A stretch of 35,219 bases of DNA from CAYXDO01 sp964463485 (GCA_964463485.1 CAYXDO010000112.1:1-35219); one strand, 5' to 3'. Positions 15,601-23,740 are shown, counted from the first letter of the stretch. Numbers and translations are program-made. The notes: generated from the sequence alone by a model not told the origin.

Positions 15601-16986
15601 CCGAACGACCGAGGTGGTCTGTCCGTTGATTTGTCGCGGTCCGATGGCGTCGGCCACGTCGGAGAGTAGGTCGTACAAGACGACGAAGGAGCTCAAGTCT
15701 CCGGTGGCGGTCCGGAGGGCCTCTTCGAGGGATGCGGAGCGGTCCCAGAGGACGTCGCGATCGATCTCCGCGACGCGCGAGAGCGCACGATCGGCCGCGA
15801 GCTCGAGTCTCTCGCGATCGGCGCTTCTCGGTTTTCTCGACAACATCGAGAGGGTCGCGCCGAGAATTCGTTCGGCCTCCGGGCGCGCGGACGAAGCCAT
15901 ATCGACGATCGTCTCGGTCAGCACGACTCTCCCGTAGGGCGTCAGCTCGGGGTTGAGTCGAGCGATGCGTTCCCACACGTTCGTCCGCCACACCTCCCCG
16001 TCGGCGGACGCCTGCGAGCGCGTCCAGAGCTCGCTCAGCTTCCTCCTGAGGAGTGAGGTCTCGCCGTGGTCCGCGGTGGCCGCGTCGCGCCAGCTGGCGG
16101 ACTTTTTGGCGGTGTTCCAGAACGAAGCGAGGCCCGAGGCAAACAGGACGTTCGATTCGTACAGCGCGTCGAATCCGGTGACTTTGCCCTTCACCGCGGC
16201 GTTTCGGAGGTCCTTGATGAAGTCACCAGGCAGCGGCCGGCCCGACTCCATGAGTCGGCGAAAGACACGAAAACCAAATCCCAGCGCGGTCTCGACCGAG
16301 TGTTTTTTTTGTACGGTGTCCCACGTAAACTCATAGAGCTTCGTGTTGAACACGCCGTCGTCGGCCGCGGCGAGCACGGTGCGAGCGAGGGCGGAGACGT
16401 CGATGTTCTTGTCCTTCTCCACGAGCTTCAGCAAGTTGCCGAGCATCTTGGACGCGTAGGTCGCGTTGTCGTAGCGCTGGAAGGTCGACGCGGCGTCGAC
16501 CCACATCTCGAAGGCGACCTCGGCCCCGAGCTTCTTGAAAGCGACCTGGAGAGGAATGACGTCTCGCTCGGCGCGCCCTGGCTTCGAGGGCGCTTGTTTC
16601 ATGGCCTTCAAGTAAGCCTTCTCGACGCTGCGGAGCTCCTCGAGCTGCTTTGGGTCCTTGGAGAAGCTCGCGTAAAGACGCGCTGGAAAGGGCACCGGCT
16701 GGCGCGACTCGAGCCTCAGGAGCTGCGCGTCCTCGGCCTTGTAGCCCAGGTGATCGAGCGCGATCTTCTGACTCGGCCAAGCGTAACCGCGAATCTCCTC
16801 CACCCTGACCTTGTCCTGCCGCGAACGAAAGCGGACGAGGTAGATCGGTTCGAGGTCCGGCCGCGTGCCAGCTAGCTCGATCGCCTGTTTGCCGGTCAGG
16901 CCGAGCTCGGCCAGCGACGCGCTCCCTCGCGCGGCGATCAACTCATCGAGCGAGGGTCTTTGGGTCTCGGTCGAATTCATGGTCAT
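12658..16986 (-). CDS. Unrecognised 1442-aa operon protein with central beta-rich domain
   Basis: A 1442-aa protein that I cannot place in a family. Residues 1-630 are mainly helical and repeat-like, with motifs such as SLAELGLTGKQAIEL, SVEKAYLKAMKQAP and YASKMLGNLLKLVEKDKNID. Residues of about 630-930 are beta-rich and propeller-like (AYSLLWAKSPKDRW, TVTMFDTDLTKPVAKGVFGE, SESYLVDE-type strands with Trp/Gly turns). The remainder is mixed, with helical blocks near 1000-1150 and a C-terminal segment rich in Trp and His. No signal peptide or membrane segment is visible, so it is probably cytoplasmic. The start at 16986 (MTMNSTETQRP) overlaps the 105-aa protein stop as ATGA and is preceded by AAGGGG; the open frame to 17205 is not used. 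By position and size it is likely the main scaffold of the system. Confidence 0.85.
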   Translation of the reverse strand: MTMNSTETQRPSLDELIAARGSASLAELGLTGKQAIELAGTRPDLEPIYLVRFRSRQDKVRVEEIRGYAWPSQKIALDHLGYKAEDAQLLRLESRQPVPFPARLYASFSKDPKQLEELRSVEKAYLKAMKQAPSKPGRAERDVIPLQVAFKKLGAEVAFEMWVDAASTFQRYDNATYASKMLGNLLKLVEKDKNIDVSALARTVLAAADDGVFNTKLYEFTWDTVQKKHSVETALGFGFRVFRRLMESGRPLPGDFIKDLRNAAVKGKVTGFDALYESNVLFASGLASFWNTAKKSASWRDAATADHGETSLLRRKLSELWTRSQASADGEVWRTNVWERIARLNPELTPYGRVVLTETIVDMASSARPEAERILGATLSMLSRKPRSADRERLELAADRALSRVAEIDRDVLWDRSASLEEALRTATGDLSSFVVLYDLLSDVADAIGPRQINGQTTSVVRSLPGLEAAWVGALVACLSRSEGVTEADDGDGDDGDSYRAPIVPLLGEALSLLSPDTAAEQLAELAPLIGLRLARDLQSGSGLEAWERVLATLRSLGPVGVGATTIATEKFIERAAEDAEFANAARLAHQLDQGKLREAAECRQVVDETIRAAAGNIYLDPVVEKLLRPESELGDAIDLLSVERTPTGAYSLLWAKSPKDRWSDDPVKEIALTEVSADGKTQRVVASGNVKGASKATQWVTSMGLRIVTLKDRTVTMFDTDLTKPVAKGVFGEEGGYAWNSGLQPSLRTMVVSVSGESYLVDESLSVIQELDDASSSVLEGPPGSFPVIVHANWRGIESIHLGPDKKTAPLKLPDFDSPSFGLRTDQGWAIAYQAKKTHLQRWARYDEATSSWSASDAASEGTPIDFTSYGRTVLPADGWETVGFVENGGDAEVMGFDGKKLALAGAGGEDVLRIDLRTGVMITNSEIRIERSIPARIAAAKLLLASIGATPGAPLPRELYGDQTKLEQHLFDAIAARESGKAAFETLGPHARPLISETVKCITMPLVESRSRVLKAMESEAPAVRSVPRHAEGVRRTSVRRAVREGFEAPLEGLLFWALDGNDPGPVVDHLLPEGLPVSQAAFGVAVRLLSLAQNSKTDGALASRVLALAESVVSGLSQPGRLFELPAREWSLDKSDVDDDWSASSESLSFPRAIEGRGSGHLLWYPGGAYAKKELPFPWKEDADERRVALSKWVERELFGPMDPRRVSLSMDAGKAKVFEIESSIGDRKITSKVLTHHRADGLDWRLVDLGGVATLNEWHEVFGRFERGAESTRVSDETPATLWPAVGVVRREDLAALASGIKLTRDHLDRREALHWDAWPAPVIKGVEDARHARLVLLSWLLNDIDASNVGSTSSVFEKIRKATKLVTGYSSRLQPQKDGQSGTDIRRSANFAKVCLTGVIKTGGWRDVDMVLLRHPQELVDAFHEEAGPAPKGGRER

Positions 16987-17300
16987 TGTTTGTCCCCTTC
17001 GAACATCTCTTCCACCCTCCAGAGCGCCGCGGTGGAAGCGAGCGCCTCCACGCGGTCGAAGATCGTCAAGGCTACGTTCGCCAAAGGTGGGCTCGCTTCG
17101 AACGCGAGCGCCCCCCGGTGCTCCAATTGCCGAGCGAGCTCCGACATGGATCGCGACAGATCCGTGAGCCCCAAGGACTCCGCGCGAGCACTGAGCGACC
17201 TCCATGCGCGGACCGAGTCCGCCCCGGCGGAGACCGCCCCCGTGCCGACCAGGGCCGACAACGCGGAGCGCGTGTCACCGACGAATCGATCGATACTCAT
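16983..17300 (-). CDS. Small helical operon protein (105 aa), unknown
   Basis: A 105-aa protein that I do not recognise. It reads as three or four amphipathic helices (FVGDTRSALSALVGTG, VRAWRSLSARAESLG, DLSRSMSELARQLEHRG, LANVALTIFDRVEALAST) with an acidic C-terminus (EEMFEGDK). It has no signal peptide. The start at 17300 overlaps the SWIM gene stop as ATGA, and GGAG lies 8 nt upstream; its own stop overlaps the next start as ATGA. The start/stop pinning on both sides shows it is a genuine gene. The open frame to 17576 is only a shadow extension into the SWIM gene. It may be an adaptor between the SWIM protein and the 1442-aa protein (inference). Confidence 0.8.
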   Translation of the reverse strand: MSIDRFVGDTRSALSALVGTGAVSAGADSVRAWRSLSARAESLGLTDLSRSMSELARQLEHRGALAFEASPPLANVALTIFDRVEALASTAALWRVEEMFEGDKQ

Positions 17301-19039
17301 GACGGGATCTCCAGCGACTTGTAAGTCAGGTGCTGCGGAGCGCCCTTGTCGTAGTATGCGGTGATCGGCTCGATCCAGAGGTCGCTCGAGTCGAGCGAGA
17401 ACCTCGCGAACAGCACCTTCGGCTGTGCCCTCGCTCGCGCCATCTTCTCGAGGTTGTCGATCCACAGCGACCGGTCGTCTCGATAGTGTGTCACGATCGG
17501 CAGAAACGGTCCGGCGGTCGTGGCGATAAAGAACCGAAGCCGCTGAGTAGCGCGATCGAACTCGGGCGGGGTACACGCCGACATCGGGATCAGCGCAACA
17601 GGCGGCGAGGCGGGTGGACGACCGAGGGCGTCGAAGCCGAGCCTGCGCGCGATCCGCACGGCGTCTGCGATGCCCGCGAAGCTCGCGTTTCTGAGCTTCG
17701 GATCGTCGAGGGCGAGGGCAGAGCGCTTGGCCAGCTGAGTCTTCTTGGAACCGGAGAGTCGGCCCGAATCAGGGGCGAGCTCCGCGCCGGAGACGAGAAA
17801 TCGCCCGCGGGCGAGCTCGGCATAGCCGACCGCGGCGCCGCCGAACGCGGGTTCTGCGGCCAGCACGTCAGGCGTCGATACTTGCTCGACCGGGCGCGCA
17901 TTTCCTCGGGTCAGGATCCGGCCCGTCCGCAGATCGGTGACATAGGCCGTCACGCCGACGAACCCTGCGTCGCTCGTCCAGGCCTCGAACCCGAGCCCCT
18001 GAACGTCGAGCACTGCGATGGGTTCGTACTCCTGCTGAGTTGCTCCGGCAAAGTCGAACAACGGGAGATGTCCAGTGTTGGCCCGCAGAGCGCGGGCGAG
18101 GTTCCGCACGATCGCGAGCTCGCGGAGCACTCGAAGCTCCGAGGTCGTCACGACTCGCTGCTGAAACTGCGCCAGCACCTCGCGAAGCGACTCGAGTCGC
18201 CTCCGAAGGCGACCCAGCCCGGCGTTTCGAGGAGCGCCGTCTCGGACTCCGATCGTTTGAGCAGAAATGATCAGCCCGTCGACTCTCTCGAGCGTCGCGG
18301 GGCTGGTCCTCGAGAGCCCGAAGCTCACTAACTCCGCCACGAGCCGGTCCACTCGGTCGAGGATCGGTTGGAACCGCGTGAGATCCTGATCCGGCAGCTT
18401 CTCGCCCGATCTGGGGGTAGCCACGGCCTCGGGGGGCGTCAGCGACGCGGATTTTGTGCGGGTGGCTTCGGTCCGAACCGATCCCTGCTCGCCTCTGGCC
18501 CAGCGGACCGCCACCGCTCGGTGGACACACGCCGAGGCCGAACCCATCGGACAGTCACACTCGAGCTTCGTTTGGACTCGCCGAACTCTCGCCGCGCCCA
18601 CGCGAAGTGAGTCGTCGTCGATCTTCGCCGCTCGGAGGCTCGAACGCTGCGCCGCTGCTGCGAGGCCCGGCGAGAGCTCGAGCTCCACGGCAAAACGCGG
18701 GTCGGCGCCTAGCTCCTCGGCAGGCGCACCCTCCGAGATGGGGTCGGTGAGTCCTCGTGCGGCCAGCGCGGTGTGCAGGCACACACGGTCGCGAACAGGA
18801 CAGTCGCAGCGCCACGACCGAGCATCCGTCTCGGGCGACTCAGCGAGCTCGAGGACGAGCCTTCGACCGGTCGGCGTGACGACCGTCGCTCGTTTGTCGT
18901 CCAACGAATATTCAAACTCGAATCGGGCCTGGGGATTCTTGCGCTCGATGATCGCGTGGAGAGACGAAGCGTTCTTTCGGCGATCGGAGACGATCCAGGA
19001 GGCGAGCGCGGTTTCGAGCCCCGACGAAGCTTCCATCAT
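17297..19039 (-). CDS. Double SWIM zinc-finger protein, YehQ-like
   Basis: A 580-aa protein with two SWIM-type zinc motifs, CxCx(n)CxH. The first uses Cys78, Cys80, Cys87 and His89 (CDCPVRDRVCLH); the second uses Cys161, Cys163, Cys171 and His173 (CDCPMGSASACVH). SWIM modules bind Zn and mediate DNA or protein contacts. A helical region with an Arg-rich segment follows (about 230-310), then a beta-rich C-terminal part (about 330-580). The size and position after the VWA gene match enterobacterial YehQ. The start at 19039 overlaps the VWA stop as ATGA, with GAGGTG just upstream; a second ATG follows immediately. The frame extension to 19069 is unused. There is no export signal. Confidence 0.87.
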   Translation of the reverse strand: MMEASSGLETALASWIVSDRRKNASSLHAIIERKNPQARFEFEYSLDDKRATVVTPTGRRLVLELAESPETDARSWRCDCPVRDRVCLHTALAARGLTDPISEGAPAEELGADPRFAVELELSPGLAAAAQRSSLRAAKIDDDSLRVGAARVRRVQTKLECDCPMGSASACVHRAVAVRWARGEQGSVRTEATRTKSASLTPPEAVATPRSGEKLPDQDLTRFQPILDRVDRLVAELVSFGLSRTSPATLERVDGLIISAQTIGVRDGAPRNAGLGRLRRRLESLREVLAQFQQRVVTTSELRVLRELAIVRNLARALRANTGHLPLFDFAGATQQEYEPIAVLDVQGLGFEAWTSDAGFVGVTAYVTDLRTGRILTRGNARPVEQVSTPDVLAAEPAFGGAAVGYAELARGRFLVSGAELAPDSGRLSGSKKTQLAKRSALALDDPKLRNASFAGIADAVRIARRLGFDALGRPPASPPVALIPMSACTPPEFDRATQRLRFFIATTAGPFLPIVTHYRDDRSLWIDNLEKMARARAQPKVLFARFSLDSSDLWIEPITAYYDKGAPQHLTYKSLEIPS

Positions 19040-20166
19040 GCGGCACCTCGAACGTGTTTGGCGATCCACTCGGCGAGGTGGGCGGGGGTCATCGCCGCGA
19101 CCGGCATGCCGAGGGCGACGAGCTGCTTGGCGATTTGTCGATCGAAGTCAGGCGAGCCATCACTTCCCAGAGCGGCGAGGCCCAACACTTTCACGCCGCC
19201 GTCGATGAGCTCCTTCACACGGGCGTAAAGGGGCTCGGGGGGTCCGCCCTCGTAGAAGTCGGACAACACCACCACGATGGTGTTTCGTGGTTGGCGAACG
19301 AGCTTGGAGGCGTAGCCGACGGCGCGCTGGATGAGCGTGCCGCCGCCGAGCTGGACCGAGAAGAGGACCTCGACCGGGTCGTGTGCGATCTCGGTCATGT
19401 CGACGACCTGAGTATCGAAGGCGACCAAGTGAAATTCGATCTCCGGGACGGACGCGAAGATCGCGCCCATGATCGCGCTGTAGACGACGCTGTCGAGCAT
19501 CGACCCTGATTGATCGACGAGCAGAATGACTTTCCAGGAGGCGTGGCGGCGTTTTCGGGCGTGGAAGCGGAGCTGTTGGATGCCGAGGGTGGACGTTTGG
19601 GGGTCGTAGTTCTTGAGGTTCGCCCGGACGGTGCCCCAGGGGTCGAGGTTCGAGGCAATCTTGAGTCGGCTTCGCCTCGTTCGATCCAGCGCGCCGGTGA
19701 GCGCGGGCCGGACGCTGACAGAGAGTTTTTGGTACAGGTCTCGGACCACTTTTTCGACGATTCGGCGGGCCTGTTCACGGGCTTCGGTGGGGATTTGAGA
19801 TCGAAACTGGACCAAGAGTTTCAGCATCTCCTCGGACGGCTCGATGGACTCGAGGGTCTTTGGGTCTCTGAGGAGCTCGGTCATGCCGAATTTCTGGAGG
19901 GCGTCGCGCTCGACGATCTCGAGGCATTCTTTGGGGAAGAGATCGCGGACGTGGGCGAGCCAGTCGGGGGGAGTGAGTGCGCTGGCGCCCAGGCCGCCGC
20001 GGCGTTCGCGTCGCATCCCTCGGCCTTGGGAGTATGCTCGGTCGTACAAGAAGCCGAGGTGTCGATCGAGGTCCAGCATCGATGGGTCGGAGGCGAGCGG
20101 CTGATTGAGGGCGGGGTCGGCGAAGGCTCCGAGCACGAGCCTGAGTCTTTTTCTCGCTTCACTCAC
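19036..20166 (-). CDS. VWA (CoxE-type) domain protein, YehP-like
   Basis: A 376-aa protein. The N-terminal half is helical (LDRHLGFLYDRAYSQGRG, LFPKECLEIVERDAL). The C-terminal half is a von Willebrand A domain with the MIDAS motif DQSGSM (Asp218, Ser220, Ser222), the Thr of GGGTLI and the Asp of LSDFYEGG, so metal-dependent ligand binding should be intact. Such proteins pair with MoxR ATPases as substrate adaptors. The start is GTG at 20166, overlapping the DUF5682 stop as GTGA, with a strong GGGGAGG site 6 nt upstream; a TTG at 20181 is in frame but lies within that site. Equivalent to YehP in content and order. Confidence 0.93.
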   Translation of the reverse strand: MSEARKRLRLVLGAFADPALNQPLASDPSMLDLDRHLGFLYDRAYSQGRGMRRERRGGLGASALTPPDWLAHVRDLFPKECLEIVERDALQKFGMTELLRDPKTLESIEPSEEMLKLLVQFRSQIPTEAREQARRIVEKVVRDLYQKLSVSVRPALTGALDRTRRSRLKIASNLDPWGTVRANLKNYDPQTSTLGIQQLRFHARKRRHASWKVILLVDQSGSMLDSVVYSAIMGAIFASVPEIEFHLVAFDTQVVDMTEIAHDPVEVLFSVQLGGGTLIQRAVGYASKLVRQPRNTIVVVLSDFYEGGPPEPLYARVKELIDGGVKVLGLAALGSDGSPDFDRQIAKQLVALGMPVAAMTPAHLAEWIAKHVRGAA

Positions 20167-22535
20167 GGGTTGCCTCCCCAAGCGCGCTCGGCGTCCACGT
20201 AACTCTCTTCCCAGGTCGACAGGCGCGAGACGACCTCGGGAGGTGCGGCGAGCATCGCGGTGGCGTCTTCCTTGGACACCCCGAGCTCCTTGGCGGCGCG
20301 TTCGGCGACGGCGTTCGTCTCCGCCGGAGTGAGCCTCGTGAGGGCTCGGCGGAGTGACGGAAGTGACGCGAGGAAATCATCCCACTCGCTCTTTTCGATG
20401 TGTTCGAGGAGCGCGGTGAGCAGCGCGGAATCTCCGAGGAGGGCCTGGCGCGAAACAGCCAACACTCCCTCCAGGTAGGCGCCGAGCCCGTCGTGTTTGG
20501 TACGTCCGCGAGAGAGACTTTCGAGGTGTTTGGCGAGCGCCTCGAGGTTGCCCACGCCGAGCTGCAACAGGAATCCATCGAGCGCTCCGAAGATGGACGG
20601 ACTCTTGGCGCGGGCGACGTCGCGAGCGGCCTTGGCGTGATCGAGCAGGAGCTCTCTGGAGGGGGAGAGCTTCGCGTCGGTGAGTGCGACATCGAGCAGC
20701 CCACTGAGCGCTTCGAGGACCTGATCGATGCGATCGGGGCTGACGCTCGCCAGCTTCTCGAGGCGGAGTGCGCCTTGCACGTAGGCCTGCTGTGCGAGCT
20801 GTGGGAGCCCTCGAACCATCGAGGCTGAGAGTCGCTCGCGTCCTTTGAGTACGGTGCGGAGGAGCTGCGCTGCGCTCAAGAGGGAGATTGGGTCGTCGTC
20901 CGAGAACATGCTGGCGGCGAGCCGCGGGACCAGTCGTTCGGCGTGGCCGTGGAGCCCCATGACCAGGCCGCCGAGGAGACTCTTGGCGAGCTCGGCGCTC
21001 TTGCCCTCGGCCTCCTTCACGGCTTTCACGAGGAGCGCGGCGGCGACGTCTTCGACACTCGAGCCCAAGTGCGACAACTCCGAGAGTCGAGTCTCCACTT
21101 CGGGGACGTATTGAAGGGCCCAATGTTCGATCGTGAGGTGAAGATCCTCTCCCGTCGACAAGTCGGGTCCGCGTTGCTTCTGCGCGAATGGGATCTCGAG
21201 GTAGTTGGTCTGATGGAAGAAGCGCGAGCGCGAAAGCGCCAAGTCACTCTTCCAGATCTCGAGCTCCTGGGCCTGTGGCCTGCCGTGCTCGAGCGGTAGC
21301 CGGAGCTTTTGGAGGCGCTGATTGAAGTCTTGGATGAGGGGGCTCTGTCCGGCCGAAGGCCCGAGCTTACCCACCCGAGTGCCTCGCATGACTTCGGCGA
21401 GCGCACTCTGTACTCGGGCGCCCACGAGGCCAGTGTCTCCTTTGACGAAGCACGATCGTGCTGCCTCGATGACTTCGACGCGCCCCACGTGCGGGCGACC
21501 TCGGAAGCTGGCGAGCTCCGTGGCAAACGCCGTCGCCGAGATGGCGTCGGCGGTCCCGAGGATCTCACCGTCGCGCCGAGCCAACCTGCTCGCTTCGACC
21601 AGCGTACGCTCCGCGGCGTGGGCGAACGGGGTGAGCTTGTCGCGGTGATCCCAGACGAGCTGATAGAACTCGGGGCCCGACATGCCGGACGCATAGCCGA
21701 GCAGGGCGTCGAGGCGAGGGAAGGTGTACGGAGCCAGGAAGACCTCCGCGTCCTTGTGGCTCTTGGCTTTGGGCTTGCTCTCGCGCAACGCTACGGTGTG
21801 AAACGCGCCGGTGACGACGGCGATCTTCGCGTGCTTTTTCTGTGCGTCCGTAAGGTGCCAGGCCATGAGCTCCTCGCGCTCGAGCGTTTCGTCAGCTTCG
21901 AGCTCCTTCGCCGAGTACCCTTGGCGCGAGAGGAGTGCGTAGGCGGTGACCTTGACCGCCCAGTCGTGAGGGGAGAGGTCCCAACCGCGAAGCTCGAAGA
22001 GAGTCTCCCAGACCTCATCGAAATCTCGACAGCCGGACTCCGCGATCAGCGCCTCTGTGAAGCTGCTCCTCGCCAGCGGGCCGTCCTCGGCGCTCCCCAG
22101 GGTCTCTTCGGGCGCGTTGGCGTGCTCGTCGTCGATCGGCTCGTGCCTCCCGCCTCGTTCTCCGAAAGACAAATCGATGAAGCGAAGCTCGGCGCCAAGC
22201 GACTTGCCCACTCGCAGCGCGACGAGCTCCGGTGAGTAGTCGCAAAATGGGTAATACGCGCGGCCTACGACTTCACCGTCTCTGCGGGCGGTGGCCACCA
22301 AAGAGAAGGGCGTGACGTGCTCGGGGTCGCTCAAGACCTCGATGCGATCATTGTACGCGGAGGGTCCTTCGATGAGGATCGCGGTGGGTTTGGTTTTTCG
22401 GAGCCACCGCTCGAGCTGTCGAGCGCAGGTGGGGCTATGGTGGCGGACCGGAAAGAGCGCCACACCCGTCGACCAACCGAGAATCTCGTCGACTCGCTTC
22501 TCGAGCTCCCGAGGAGTCTTCCATTCGATCGCCAC
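20163..22535 (-). CDS. DUF5682 family protein, YehM-like
   Basis: A ~790-aa cytoplasmic protein. Near the N-terminus it has LFPVRHHSPTCARQL and AILIEGPSAYND, and at about residue 245 VVTGAFHTVAL. This spacing of HHS, EGP and GAFH is typical of DUF5682 and recalls the EreA/ChaN/TraB-type hydrolase clan, so an enzymatic role is possible (inference). The C-terminal 400 residues are helical repeats. Two starts compete: ATG 22553 (MSREVIV) and GTG 22535 (then AIEWKTPREL). I prefer 22535 because GGGAGG sits 6 nt before it, while the ATG at 22553 directly follows a GGGTCG-CGACCC hairpin and has no site. It is separated from the MoxR gene by 60-77 bp, the only gap in the operon, and overlaps the VWA gene by 4 nt. 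Confidence 0.88.
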   Translation of the reverse strand: MAIEWKTPRELEKRVDEILGWSTGVALFPVRHHSPTCARQLERWLRKTKPTAILIEGPSAYNDRIEVLSDPEHVTPFSLVATARRDGEVVGRAYYPFCDYSPELVALRVGKSLGAELRFIDLSFGERGGRHEPIDDEHANAPEETLGSAEDGPLARSSFTEALIAESGCRDFDEVWETLFELRGWDLSPHDWAVKVTAYALLSRQGYSAKELEADETLEREELMAWHLTDAQKKHAKIAVVTGAFHTVALRESKPKAKSHKDAEVFLAPYTFPRLDALLGYASGMSGPEFYQLVWDHRDKLTPFAHAAERTLVEASRLARRDGEILGTADAISATAFATELASFRGRPHVGRVEVIEAARSCFVKGDTGLVGARVQSALAEVMRGTRVGKLGPSAGQSPLIQDFNQRLQKLRLPLEHGRPQAQELEIWKSDLALSRSRFFHQTNYLEIPFAQKQRGPDLSTGEDLHLTIEHWALQYVPEVETRLSELSHLGSSVEDVAAALLVKAVKEAEGKSAELAKSLLGGLVMGLHGHAERLVPRLAASMFSDDDPISLLSAAQLLRTVLKGRERLSASMVRGLPQLAQQAYVQGALRLEKLASVSPDRIDQVLEALSGLLDVALTDAKLSPSRELLLDHAKAARDVARAKSPSIFGALDGFLLQLGVGNLEALAKHLESLSRGRTKHDGLGAYLEGVLAVSRQALLGDSALLTALLEHIEKSEWDDFLASLPSLRRALTRLTPAETNAVAERAAKELGVSKEDATAMLAAPPEVVSRLSTWEESYVDAERAWGGNP

Positions 22536-22553
22536 GATCACCTCCCGCGACAT

Positions 22554-22586
22554 GGGTCGTCCGACCCAGATTCGTCCGACCCGGAT
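22554..22586 (-). repeat. Hairpin and 15-bp tandem repeat in the MoxR-DUF5682 gap
   Basis: TCGTCCGACCCAGAT (22557-22571) is followed by TCGTCCGACCCGGAT (22572-22586), one mismatch. GGGTCG and CGACCC (22554-22567) form a 6-bp stem with a 2-nt loop immediately before the ATG at 22553. It may tune expression of the downstream six genes relative to MoxR. Confidence 0.65.
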
Positions 22587-22612
22587 TCCTCACCTTCGTC
22601 GGGCCAAGGTAC

Positions 22613-23740
22613 TCAGGTCTTGGGCGCTTTGGGGAGCAACGCGGAGGCCTCATGGAGCGCGGACCAAGCTCCGCCGTGGCGTTTGGCGCGTTCGCGGACG
22701 ACCACCTCGAAGTAATTCGCGAGCCTCGGCAGATCGTCGACCGCGTCCTTCACGACGGCTCCGGAGAGGTGCTGGACCATGTGCGCGGGCTCGACCTTGT
22801 GAGTTCCGTAGTAGAACGCGTGGAGCCCCGCGGCGTACGCCACACCCACCGCTTCGGCCGTGGAGAGTGCGGTGGACGGCTTTTCGACGCGCACGCCCTC
22901 CTTGCTCTCGCCTGATCGCATTTCCTGAAACGCCGTCACCAAGATCTCCACCACCTCGCGCGGCATGTCGACCTTCACGTTGGATCGAGCCAGGAGCTTG
23001 TTGGACTCACGGCGAACGAGCTCGATCTCCATGTCGAGGTCGCTGATCGATCGGACGGTCTCGAAGTTGAAGCGCCGCTTGAGTGCGGCGGACATTTCGT
23101 TGACGCCGCGATCGCGAGAGTTAGCGGTGGCGATGAGATTGAAGCCTTCCTTGGCAAAGACGACCGCGGACTCCGCGCGAAGCTCGGGGACGAGCATGAC
23201 TTTGTCGGACATGACCGACACGAGGCTGTCCTGGACCTCGAGCGGGCACCGGGTGAGCTCCTCGAAGCGGCAGAGCTTGCCCTCCAACATGGAGGTATAG
23301 AGCGGAGAGGGCACGAGCGCGTCGGGCGTGGGGCCCTTCGCGAGGAGCGTTGCGTAGTTCCACGAGTATTTGATGTTGTCTTCGGTCGTAGCCGCGCTGC
23401 CCTGGATCGTGAGTAGGCTCGTGCCCGAGATCGCGGCGGCGAGGAGCTCCGACAGCATCGATTTCGCCGTGCCCGGATCGCCGATCAACATGAGGCCGCG
23501 GTGCGAGGCCAGGGTCACTACGCTGCGCTCCACGAGCGCGTCGTCGCCGAAGAATTTCTGGGAGATCTCGAGGTCCTTTTTGCCCACCTTCTTTCCGCGA
23601 GACCCGAGGATGAAAGTGGCGACCATCCGCGGCGAGAGACGCCAGCTCGCGGGGCGAGGCGCCTCGTCGACGGACTCGAGCGCGGCGAGCTCGTCTCGAT
23701 AGAGGACCTCGGAAGCGGGACGAAGGACGTTCTCGGCCAT
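22613..23740 (-). CDS. MoxR-family AAA+ ATPase, YehL-like
   Basis: A 375-aa AAA+ ATPase. Walker A is GDPGTAKS (87-94). The Walker B region reads LCRFEEL (156-162), with Glu-Glu where most AAA+ proteins have Asp-Glu. Sensor 1 lies in LIATANSRDRG and the arginine-finger region in AALKRRFNFE. A helical lid domain follows, with STAEAVGVAYAAGLHAFYYG. MoxR ATPases form hexamers and work with VWA proteins to remodel or activate partners. The start at 23740 (MAENVLRPAS) has GAGAGG 7 nt upstream. It is the first gene of the seven-gene minus-strand operon, so its promoter should lie in 23741-23969, shared with the divergent gene; I see no convincing -35/-10 pair there. Confidence 0.93.
   Translation of the reverse strand: MAENVLRPASEVLYRDELAALESVDEAPRPASWRLSPRMVATFILGSRGKKVGKKDLEISQKFFGDDALVERSVVTLASHRGLMLIGDPGTAKSMLSELLAAAISGTSLLTIQGSAATTEDNIKYSWNYATLLAKGPTPDALVPSPLYTSMLEGKLCRFEELTRCPLEVQDSLVSVMSDKVMLVPELRAESAVVFAKEGFNLIATANSRDRGVNEMSAALKRRFNFETVRSISDLDMEIELVRRESNKLLARSNVKVDMPREVVEILVTAFQEMRSGESKEGVRVEKPSTALSTAEAVGVAYAAGLHAFYYGTHKVEPAHMVQHLSGAVVKDAVDDLPRLANYFEVVVRERAKRHGGAWSALHEASALLPKAPKT

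Noticed and set aside
14581..15669. 362-aa plus-strand frame inside the 1442-aa gene
   Set aside because: The minus-strand frame is bounded by overlapping starts and stops of neighbours, so the plus frame is a shadow.
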